From NCBI GenBank assembly GCA_000432775.1, contig HF990397.1:105188-119697 (forward strand): a stretch of 14,510 nt of DNA, given 5' to 3'. The notes below the pieces were generated by a model. It had not been told where the DNA came from. It made no database searches and saw nothing but the letters and a program-made list of their open reading frames with translations. The position numbers were made by a program, and so were the translations under genes. This document shows, in pieces, positions 6,470 through 13,497 of this stretch. The stretch's first letter is position 1, and each line of letters starts with the position of its first letter. Source of the stretch: Alistipes sp. CAG:831. GTDB taxonomy: Bacteria; Bacteroidota; Bacteroidia; Bacteroidales; UBA932.

Positions 6470-8842
6470 ATGCGACCCATGAGACCGATAAGATTCAACC
6501 GCCACACGCTGTTCTCCACCATCCTCAATATCCTGGGACTGACACTAGCCCTATCGGTATTCCTGATACTGATGGTGCAGGTGATGTATGACTGGAGATA
6601 CGACAGATGCTGGCCCGGACACGAAAAGATATACCGGCTGGAATATGCCGCCCAGGAAGACCTTAGTTCCTACAGCGTGAACTGGTCGAGACCTATGATT
6701 AACACGATGAAGGATGCGTTGCCCCAGGCCGAGGCTGTCGGCACATACCTGTACAGCAAAGGGCAGAGTGCTCCTATGCGTGAGACCGGGACGGACAATC
6801 CGGGAATTACACTCAGGTACGCAGACTGCGACTACGGGCTGCTGAGGGTATTCCCATTCGAGTTCACCGAGGGCGACACATCGATGTTCAAGGCTCCCCG
6901 GACTGCCGTAATCTCCGAAAATGGAGCGGAGAAGCTGTTCGGCAGCGAGTCTCCCATAGGCAGGGAGGTGGAATTCGCCTCTCCGGCCACCGTCCGGTTC
7001 CTTCCAAGGCAGTTCACTATCGTGGGGGTGTTCAAGGATTTCCCGGAGAATTCCAGTGTGGACAACGAAGTCATAATCAATATCGGGGACTTTTCCATCA
7101 ACAGTTACGGGGCGTGGGCCTACTACTGTTATGTCAGGACTTCCGACCATGAAGGGCTTCAGTCGGCACTGGATGAATATGCAGACAAGTTGTCCGGAGG
7201 ACAAGAGGATTCCGGATTCAGGGGATTCCGGATCACCGGCCTGCACGATGCGTACTACAACTACAATTTCCCTCCTGACAACATCGCCAAGGGCAACCGC
7301 AGCACCACCATCACACTCTTCTCCGTCGCCATCCTAATCCTGCTGATTGCAGCCATCAATTTCATCAATTTCTCCATGGCGGCAGTACCATTCCGCATCA
7401 AGAGTCTCAATACCAGAAGAGTAATCGGAGCGACACGCGGAACCCTGATATGGCGGCAGCTCGGCTCGACACTTCTGCTGGTACTGGCCGCTTTTGTCCT
7501 CAGCGCAGGAGTGATGTCCGTCGCCGCGACCACAGGCATTACCTCGTACATCTCCGGTTCGCTGAAAGTCCAGGACAACCCTGCCGTGCTCCTTATCGGC
7601 CTGGGCGCTGCCGTGACCACTGCCCTGGCCGCAGGGATTTTCCCCGCCCGCTACAGCACCTCGTTCAACCCGGCGATGGTGCTCAAAGGCTCATTTTCCC
7701 TCTCCGCCCGGGGCCGGAATCTGCGCACGGTGCTCGTCAGCATACAGTACCTGGTCTCTTTCATCCTGATTATCTGCGCACTGTTCATCACCCTGCAGGT
7801 AAGATACATGAAAGGGTTCGACATGGGCTACGACCGGGAACATATCGTGGAGTTCAGCCTTTCAAACGAATCGGCAGTAAGGCGGGAGACTCTTAAAGAA
7901 ATGCTGCTCGGAAACCCGGCCATCACCGACGTGACCTTCTCCGCCTACTCCATCGCCTCGGAGACAAAGATGCCCTGGGGCCGTCAGTACAACGGAGAGC
8001 CGGTACAGGTAGAGTGCCTGCCCGTAGACCGCAATTTCATTTCCTTCTTCGGTCTGGAACTGACCGGCGGAAGGGACTTCCTCCCATCCGATGACAACAA
8101 TCCGGACGGCACGATGATAGTAAACGGGACTTTTCTCAGCATGCATCCATTCTACCAGATCGGTTCCGGATTCCCGGGACACTCCAGCGGCTATGCGACG
8201 ATAATCGGCTCCATCAGAGATTTCAACTTCAAGCCCCTGCAGCACAGTATCGGTCCTTTCTGCCTGTACAACTTCGGAAGCACCCCCTGGTGGCCGCTGC
8301 GGACGGGATATGCCAGAATAATTCCAGGCGACATTCCCGCCACATTCGGATTCATCCGGCAAAAGATACAGGAGACAGACCCCTCCGTCAATGCCGAGGA
8401 CATAGACATCCATTTCCTCGATGATACGGTGGACAGACTCTATGCCAAAGAGGACAGACTGGGCCGCCTGATCAGCACCGCTTCCTGGATTTCCCTGCTC
8501 ATCTCCATCATCGGTATCCTCGGTCTCGTCCATTTCGAGACCCAGTTCCGCCGCAAAGAGATAGCCGTCCGCCGGGTACACGGAGCCTCCGTCAGGGAGA
8601 TACTGCTGATGATCAACCGCTACTACCTGATCCTCACCGCAGGCTGCTTCATCCTGACAACACCGGTATCATTGGTCATTATCCGCCGCTGGGTCTCCTC
8701 ATTCCCCTACCGGAGCCCCATACCGGTATGGATATTCCTGGCCGCCATCGTCATTGTGACCGTCATCACAGCAGTGACTGTCACTCTCCTCAGCCGCAGG
8801 GCCGCTCTCCGCAACCCAGTGGAGTCCATTGCCAATGAATAG
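6470..8842 (+). CDS. FtsX-like ABC transporter permease (MacB type), copy 1
   Basis: The 790-residue product has the double-module plan of large Bacteroidetes FtsX/MacB permeases. There is an N-terminal helix (about 17-39), then a periplasmic MacB_PCD-like domain (40-275) with AVISENGAEKLFG and FTIVGVFKDFPENSS motifs. Three helices follow at about 280-302, 333-354 and 372-394 with RRVIGATRG between them, then a helix at 424-443 and a second periplasmic domain (about 445-660). Three C-terminal helices follow the EIAVRRVHGAS coupling motif and end NPVESIANE. Such proteins couple a cytoplasmic ATPase to periplasmic work such as efflux or lipoprotein handling; the substrate is unknown and no ATPase gene is in the window. 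The ATG at 6479 (MRPIRFNRHT) aligns exactly with the start of the paralogue at 10105 and may be the true start. VHGA replaces the usual V[LF]GA. Confidence 0.92.
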   Translation: MRPMRPIRFNRHTLFSTILNILGLTLALSVFLILMVQVMYDWRYDRCWPGHEKIYRLEYAAQEDLSSYSVNWSRPMINTMKDALPQAEAVGTYLYSKGQSAPMRETGTDNPGITLRYADCDYGLLRVFPFEFTEGDTSMFKAPRTAVISENGAEKLFGSESPIGREVEFASPATVRFLPRQFTIVGVFKDFPENSSVDNEVIINIGDFSINSYGAWAYYCYVRTSDHEGLQSALDEYADKLSGGQEDSGFRGFRITGLHDAYYNYNFPPDNIAKGNRSTTITLFSVAILILLIAAINFINFSMAAVPFRIKSLNTRRVIGATRGTLIWRQLGSTLLLVLAAFVLSAGVMSVAATTGITSYISGSLKVQDNPAVLLIGLGAAVTTALAAGIFPARYSTSFNPAMVLKGSFSLSARGRNLRTVLVSIQYLVSFILIICALFITLQVRYMKGFDMGYDREHIVEFSLSNESAVRRETLKEMLLGNPAITDVTFSAYSIASETKMPWGRQYNGEPVQVECLPVDRNFISFFGLELTGGRDFLPSDDNNPDGTMIVNGTFLSMHPFYQIGSGFPGHSSGYATIIGSIRDFNFKPLQHSIGPFCLYNFGSTPWWPLRTGYARIIPGDIPATFGFIRQKIQETDPSVNAEDIDIHFLDDTVDRLYAKEDRLGRLISTASWISLLISIIGILGLVHFETQFRRKEIAVRRVHGASVREILLMINRYYLILTAGCFILTTPVSLVIIRRWVSSFPYRSPIPVWIFLAAIVIVTVITAVTVTLLSRRAALRNPVESIANE

Positions 8843-8855
8843 GCTGGCATCGTCC

Positions 8856-8886
8856 TTGTCCGGCACGCCGATTTTCCATATTTTTG
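8856..8886 (+). promoter_or_regulatory. Promoter of the putative regulator gene
   Basis: TTG at 8856-8858, 20 bases, then TATTTTTG at 8879-8886. The last G lies only four bases before the ATG at 8891, so the transcript would begin at or just beside the start codon. The -33 sits in CCTTGTCCGGC (8854-8864), identical to the permease 1 promoter. Confidence 0.65.
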
Positions 8887-8890
8887 CAGT

Positions 8891-9679
8891 ATGGACTGGG
8901 ACTTTATCATTCAATGCATACTGGCTGTGGGGCTGTCGGCCGCCCTGCTGGCACTTCTGGACGCCCGCCTGAAGCTGAGGGAGGAGAAACGGAAGACCTC
9001 CATGTTCTACAGCATTTCCAAGGACCTGGAGGGAGACACATGGAAGCAGAAGGATGTCATCGAGGAGCAGAGCGGCACCATCGTGGAACAGAAGAGCACC
9101 ATCAGGGAGCAGGAGGGCACTATAATGGTGCAGAACAATACGATTCTGGAACAGAAACACGAGATAGAGAGCCTTGAGACCGATCTGGAGGAAAGCCGGA
9201 CCATGGCCCGGATGCTGCTGCAGCGCGGCAGTGAGAACGCAGAGCTGACCGCATTTACCGAGAAGCTGCTGATGCTCGCCGACGAGACGGCCAACATCTA
9301 CTACGAGAGCGCATCCAGTCCCGTAAACATGAGCCGCAGGATAATAGCCGTCCTGCGCACGGAACTGGCGGACAATAGCATATTGCCGCAGATCAATTCC
9401 CTCATCGAGGCCTCCTACCCCGGCTTCACAGAGAGCCTGTACTCCGAATTCCCATGGATGACACAGGACGACCGCCTGCTCGTCTCCCTGATGTGCTGCG
9501 GAGTCTCCCCCAACGCCGTAAGCGTCATCCTCGACACCGACCTCAACCGGCTCAACAAGTGGAAGACCCGTCTGGGCAGACAGATGGGCCTGCCCGTCCG
9601 GCTCTCCAAATACCTCAAGGACCGGCTGTCCTCATACCGCACCCGTCCCTCCAGTAGGATCCCAGTACTTCCGCAATAG
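8891..9679 (+). CDS. Putative membrane-anchored coiled-coil helix-turn-helix regulator
   Basis: The 262-residue product has three visible parts. A single hydrophobic helix (about 5-24) is followed by a strongly basic patch (RLKLREEKRK), which by the positive-inside rule places the rest in the cytoplasm. A long coiled coil follows, with Ile at 57, 64, 71, 78, 85 and 92, then Leu99, and Gln at 60, 67, 74, 81 and 88. The C-terminal region at 187-234 resembles the LuxR/GerE-like helix-turn-helix that ends many Bacteroidetes regulators: FPWMTQDDRLLVSLMCCGVS aligns with the usual FP-LT--E-RL-ALI-LG-S, and WKTRLGRQMGL with the R-RLRKKLGL end. The recognition helix is divergent, so DNA binding is inferred. 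The gene sits between two paralogous permeases and shares a -33 sequence with the first. A later ATG at 9002 (residue 38) would give a soluble form. Confidence 0.7.
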   Translation: MDWDFIIQCILAVGLSAALLALLDARLKLREEKRKTSMFYSISKDLEGDTWKQKDVIEEQSGTIVEQKSTIREQEGTIMVQNNTILEQKHEIESLETDLEESRTMARMLLQRGSENAELTAFTEKLLMLADETANIYYESASSPVNMSRRIIAVLRTELADNSILPQINSLIEASYPGFTESLYSEFPWMTQDDRLLVSLMCCGVSPNAVSVILDTDLNRLNKWKTRLGRQMGLPVRLSKYLKDRLSSYRTRPSSRIPVLPQ

Positions 9680-9699
9680 CATAAATATCAGCCGAAAAT

Positions 9700-9770
9700 T
9701 GGGCGCAAGCCAGGAACTCCTTCGGAAGGAGTCGGAATATCGCCCATTTCTCGACTCCTTCGGAAGGAGT
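9700..9770. repeat. Repeated perfect palindrome with an enclosing stem
   Basis: The 17-base sequence ACTCCTTCGGAAGGAGT occurs at 9716-9732 and again at 9754-9770; each copy folds into a seven-base-pair hairpin with a three-base loop. The first is enclosed by TGGGCG (9700-9705) pairing with CGCCCA (9741-9746). No T-run follows, so it is not a classic terminator. It could stabilise or attenuate the regulator transcript, or be a dispersed repeat. Confidence 0.7.
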
Positions 9771-9948
9771 AGCAGTTCAATCCCGAAAATGCAATGTAAG
9801 GGAGACTGGAAAAGTACAGAATATTGTAATTTTAAGGACTGCTTCAAAGGCCCGATGAATCGAAAGGCTGACGGCAACCAGATGGCGAATTGAACAATAG
9901 TGGCTTTCCATGAGTGTCATTACGCTGAGCAGCAGGACCGGCAGACAC
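9771..9948. other. Gap between the regulator and permease 2, nothing recognised
   Basis: Between the palindrome pair and the conserved boxes of permease 2 I see no gene, promoter or RNA. A short plus-strand frame at 9699-9893 runs through the palindromes and does not look like protein. Confidence 0.5.
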
Positions 9949-10012
9949 AAAAACTTCCGGAAAACCGCAGAAATACCTAAGTATCAATCACCTCCGCAAC
10001 GAAAAAACTTCC
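9949..10012 (+). promoter_or_regulatory. Two AAAAACTTCC boxes upstream of permease 2
   Basis: Boxes at 9949-9958 and 10003-10012, again 54 bp apart and 14 bp above the -33 TTTG, exactly as before permease 1. Between the boxes the two regions are diverged but partly alignable (for example a shared CAGAAA and ACCGCA). Confidence 0.55.
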
Positions 10013-10026
10013 ACGACCGTCTTTTC

Positions 10027-10058
10027 TTTGTCTGGCTTGAAGCAAACGATTAATTTTG
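10027..10058 (+). promoter_or_regulatory. Promoter of permease 2
   Basis: TTTG at 10027-10030, 20 bases, TAATTTTG at 10051-10058; the start codon follows 46 bases later. The flanks (TGGCTTGAAGCAAAC) match those of the permease 1 promoter with few changes. Confidence 0.78.
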
Positions 10059-10104
10059 TGTACGGATTTTATTGCCAATTTCAATTTGATAAAAGCCAAA
10101 AACT

Positions 10105-12441
10105 ATGAGACCGATACGATTCAACCGCCACACACTGTTCTCCACCGTTCTCAACATCGCGGGACTGACACTCGCCTTCTCGATATTCATGACCGTGATG
10201 GTGCAGGTGATGTACGACCTGCGGTATGACCGGAATTATCCAGGGTACGGGAAGGTGTACCGCCTGGAGAGCATGCTGCCGACCAATCCGGGGATGTGGT
10301 ATGCAACGGTATCGCGGCCGGTGATAGAGCATTTGAAGACCTCGCTTCCTCAGGCCGAGGCAGTGAGTGTGTATCAGTATGCCAAGGGGATGACGCAGCT
10401 TTTCAATGAGACCGGTACGGACAACCCGGGCGTGAGCCTGAGGACAGCTTATTCGGAACATGACCTGCTGAAGGTATTCCCGTTCGAGATAATCAGCGGG
10501 GACACTGCCGGTTATGGTGCCCCGAGAACTGCCGTCATCTCCGCGAAAGGGGCCAGGAAGCTGTTCGGAAACGAGTCCCCGTTAGGGAAAGAAGTCAGCT
10601 TTACGGTAGGCGCTGATCCGCGTCCGTTCCGCATTGTGGCGGTCTACAAGGACTTTCCGGACAATTCCAGCGCGGACAATGAGCTGCTGCTGTCATCCGG
10701 TCTCGACGGTCTGGAGGATTGGAGCGGATGGTCTTACTGCTGCTATGTAAAGCTGTCCACAGAGGAGGGAGCGGCTGCGGCCGTAGATTCGGCAGCGGCG
10801 CATATCGGGCGGCAGATATTCCAGGCGGACATAATAAAGCTGCGGCTTACCCGCCTGCATGACGCCTACTGGTCGGAGGATGTCATTTCGGACGTTGCCG
10901 GCAAGGGCAACCGTTCCACTGCCATTGTCCTGCTGACTGTAGCCATTGCTGTGATACTCATCGCTGTCATCAATTTTATCAACTTCGCCATGGCCTCGGT
11001 GCCGTTCCGCATCAAGGGACTGAACACCCGGAGGGTAGTCGGTGCGACAAGAGGCAGTCTGATAAGGTCGCAGCTGATTTCCACTATCGGGCTGGCACTG
11101 CTTGCATTTGCCCTCAGTATCGGGGTGATGTCGCTTGCAGCCGGTACCAGCCTGGCCTCATATATCTCCGGATCAATGCGGCTCCAGGACAATCCCGCGC
11201 TTATCCTCATATCCCTCGGGGTTGCGGTGGCGACAGCTGTTGCCGCCGGTATCTTCCCTTCGTTCTACAGTACCTCATTCAGTCCGGCTGTGGTGCTCAA
11301 GGGCTCTTTTTCCCTGTCAGCCAAAGGCATCAGACTGCGTTCGGTACTGATAGGGGTGCAATACGTGATATCGTTCGTACTGCTGCTCTGCTCTATGTTC
11401 ATAGCCGTGCAGAACAGGTATATGAAGAACTACGACATGGGATTCGACCGGGAGCAGGTGGTCGAGATGGAGGTGACGGACAATATCGCGGCCAAGCGCG
11501 AAACCTTCAGGAATATGCTGCTGGAATATCCGGGTATCACCGGAGTCGCGGCGGCATCCAGGTCAATAGTCTCAGCGGAGGCAGGCGGCTGGGGAGGTGA
11601 CTACGGCGAGGGATACATCATGTACGATGTCATAGGCACGGACCGCTGGTTTGTACCGTTTTTCGGTCTTGAGATTGAGGAGGGACGGAACTTCGTTCCT
11701 TCCGATGACGGGAGCTCCGAGGGCTGCTATATTTTCAACAGGACGGCAATGAAGACATGGCCATACCTGCATTCGTACATGGAAAACGGCAAGATGAATA
11801 TCGTCGGGATAGTCAAGGATTTCCATTACAAGCCCATGCAGCATGCCATGGCCCCGATGGCCCTGTACAATTACGGTTCGAATACCGGGAGCAAGCTCAG
11901 AATGTTCTACGTAAGGATTATGCCGGAGGGAGTCAGCAAGAGCCTGGACTGGATCCGGACAAAGGTATGCGAGCTGGACCCGTCCCTGAATCCCGATGAC
12001 CTGGACATCCATTTCCTGGACGAGAGCATCGACCGCCTGTACCGCAGCGAGGAGCGCCTCGGCCGCCTCATTACAGCCACCGCCCTCATTTCCATGTTCA
12101 TCTCCCTCATCGGTATCCTCGGGCTGGTGTACTTCGAGATCCAGTTCCGCCGCAAGGAGATAGCCGTCCGCCGGGTGCTCGGGGCCTCCGTCAGGGAGAT
12201 TCTGCTGATGGTCAACCGCTACTACCTGACCATCACACTGGTCTGCTTCATCGTCACCGCACCGGTCGCCACTGTCATCATCCGGCATTGGGTCTCCTCT
12301 TTCCCCTACCGCAGCCAGATACCCGCGTGGATATTCATCGCCGCCCTTGCCCTGATTGCCCTCATCACAGCCGTCACCGTGACCCTGCTGAGCAGAAGCG
12401 CCGCCATGCGCAATCCGGTCGACTCCATCTCCAACGAGTAG
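10105..12441 (+). CDS. FtsX-like ABC transporter permease (MacB type), copy 2
   Basis: The 778-residue product is a paralogue of the permease at 6470 along its whole length. It starts MRPIRFNRHTLFST in both, has the same single N-terminal helix, a first MacB-like periplasmic domain (AVISAKGARKLFG, FRIVAVYKDFPDNSS), the central helices around RRVVGATRG, a second periplasmic domain, and the C-terminal helix trio after EIAVRRVLGAS, ending NPVDSISNE. The two differ most in the periplasmic domains, for example around the tip region after residue 215 and in the segment near 490-520. That is where substrate or partner contact is expected. The last 350 or so bases are strikingly similar at the DNA level, including silent positions. 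The start is fixed by its paralogue and by the promoter at 10027-10058. No ATPase is encoded nearby, so the pair must borrow one or be cooperating subunits; the role is unknown. Confidence 0.92.
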   Translation: MRPIRFNRHTLFSTVLNIAGLTLAFSIFMTVMVQVMYDLRYDRNYPGYGKVYRLESMLPTNPGMWYATVSRPVIEHLKTSLPQAEAVSVYQYAKGMTQLFNETGTDNPGVSLRTAYSEHDLLKVFPFEIISGDTAGYGAPRTAVISAKGARKLFGNESPLGKEVSFTVGADPRPFRIVAVYKDFPDNSSADNELLLSSGLDGLEDWSGWSYCCYVKLSTEEGAAAAVDSAAAHIGRQIFQADIIKLRLTRLHDAYWSEDVISDVAGKGNRSTAIVLLTVAIAVILIAVINFINFAMASVPFRIKGLNTRRVVGATRGSLIRSQLISTIGLALLAFALSIGVMSLAAGTSLASYISGSMRLQDNPALILISLGVAVATAVAAGIFPSFYSTSFSPAVVLKGSFSLSAKGIRLRSVLIGVQYVISFVLLLCSMFIAVQNRYMKNYDMGFDREQVVEMEVTDNIAAKRETFRNMLLEYPGITGVAAASRSIVSAEAGGWGGDYGEGYIMYDVIGTDRWFVPFFGLEIEEGRNFVPSDDGSSEGCYIFNRTAMKTWPYLHSYMENGKMNIVGIVKDFHYKPMQHAMAPMALYNYGSNTGSKLRMFYVRIMPEGVSKSLDWIRTKVCELDPSLNPDDLDIHFLDESIDRLYRSEERLGRLITATALISMFISLIGILGLVYFEIQFRRKEIAVRRVLGASVREILLMVNRYYLTITLVCFIVTAPVATVIIRHWVSSFPYRSQIPAWIFIAALALIALITAVTVTLLSRSAAMRNPVDSISNE

Positions 12442-12451
12442 AATTTTTTCG

Positions 12452-12482
12452 TATTTTTGTCCGTTCAGACTCAGAACTGAAC
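12452..12482 (+). promoter_or_regulatory. Candidate promoter element and leader hairpin before the glucosaminidase gene
   Basis: TATTTTTG at 12452-12459 fits the -7 consensus, beginning 11 bases past the permease 2 stop; no clear -33 is present because that position lies in the permease coding end. The next bases contain GTTCAG (12463-12468) and CTGAAC (12477-12482), a six-base-pair hairpin with an eight-base loop at the start of the predicted message. Confidence 0.5.
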
Positions 12483-12489
12483 TGACGAC

Positions 12490-13491
12490 ATGAGACAGAT
12501 ACTGAATTTCAATGGAATCCGGACTATAATCACGGGAGCGGCCGCAATCATACTACTGCTGCTTGCGGCTCTGCCCGGATACGGACAGCAGACCCGCGAG
12601 GAATACATAGAGAAATACAAGGACGCGGCCATCCACGCAATGAAGACCCACGGCATCCCCGCCAGCATCACCCTTGCCCAGGGCTGTCTGGAATCGGCCG
12701 ACGGCAACTCCGATCTGGCTGTCAGGGCCAACAACCACTTCGGCATAAAATGCCACAATGACTGGAAAGGGCCTACATACTACAAAAAGGGAGACGACAT
12801 CGGAAAATCCTGCTACCGCAAGTACCGCAACGCATCGGAGTCCTTCAAGGACCATTCGGACTTTCTGCGCTACGGCCAGCGCTACGCATTTCTCTTCGAT
12901 CTGGAAATCACTGACTACAAGGGCTGGAGCCATGGTCTGAAAAAGGCCGGATACGCCACGGACCCCAAATATGCCCAGAAACTGATAAAGATTATCGAGG
13001 ACTACCAGCTCTACCGCTTCGACCGGGAGATGTACGCCAAGGCCGAGAAAAAGCCCGACCTGCTGCCTCCCAGCCCAAGTCAGCTGCAGCAGGTAATGGA
13101 GCTGAATCCGGCCAAGAACTCACTGCTGTACAAATACTCCCGCAACCGGACCATCTACGTGCGCAACGGGGTGCCCTTCATCCTGACCAGCGATCTGGAC
13201 ACCTACGAAAGCATCGCAGAAGAATATAACCTGTTCACCGGAGAGCTGCTCCGCTTCAACGACCTGAAGAAATCCCGTGACCTCGCTCCGGGCACAGTGG
13301 TATACCTCCAGCGCAAGAAAGGCAAGGCCCGGAAGCATCTGGAGATACACATCGCAGTCGAGGGCGACACCTACTACGATATCTCGCAGAAGTACGGAGT
13401 CCGCATGAAAAAGCTCTTCAAATACAATGACTACAGGAACGGAGATATCCTCCACGTAGGAGACGAAGTGTTCCTCCGCAGACACAGATAG
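12490..13491 (+). CDS. Secreted glucosaminidase (GH73, FlgJ-like) with LysM domains
   Basis: The 333-residue product has a signal peptide (hydrophobic 13-30, probable cleavage after the Gly-Tyr-Gly region near 33), so it acts in the periplasm or at the surface. Residues about 37-178 form a GH73 N-acetylglucosaminidase domain: ITLAQGCLESADGNS carries the likely catalytic Glu68, followed by NNHFGIKC and, later, YRKYRNASESFKDHSDFL and YATDPKYAQKL, all family hallmarks. This enzyme cleaves the GlcNAc-MurNAc bond in peptidoglycan. The C-terminus holds two peptidoglycan-binding LysM modules: a divergent one at about 222-275 (YESIAEEYNL, LLRFNDL, PGTVVYL) and a clear one at 285-331 (GDTYYDISQKYGV, KYND, VGDEVFL). 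The gene ends six bases before mltG, so both wall enzymes are probably made from one transcript. Confidence 0.93.
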   Translation: MRQILNFNGIRTIITGAAAIILLLLAALPGYGQQTREEYIEKYKDAAIHAMKTHGIPASITLAQGCLESADGNSDLAVRANNHFGIKCHNDWKGPTYYKKGDDIGKSCYRKYRNASESFKDHSDFLRYGQRYAFLFDLEITDYKGWSHGLKKAGYATDPKYAQKLIKIIEDYQLYRFDREMYAKAEKKPDLLPPSPSQLQQVMELNPAKNSLLYKYSRNRTIYVRNGVPFILTSDLDTYESIAEEYNLFTGELLRFNDLKKSRDLAPGTVVYLQRKKGKARKHLEIHIAVEGDTYYDISQKYGVRMKKLFKYNDYRNGDILHVGDEVFLRRHR

Positions 13492-13497
13492 GACAAT

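Noticed and set aside
6551..7246. Long minus-strand open frame of 231 codons inside permease 1
   Set aside because: It is a shadow of the permease coding strand: no promoter, no recognisable domain, and the plus frame has full family support. The same holds for 7862-8581 and 11572-12288.
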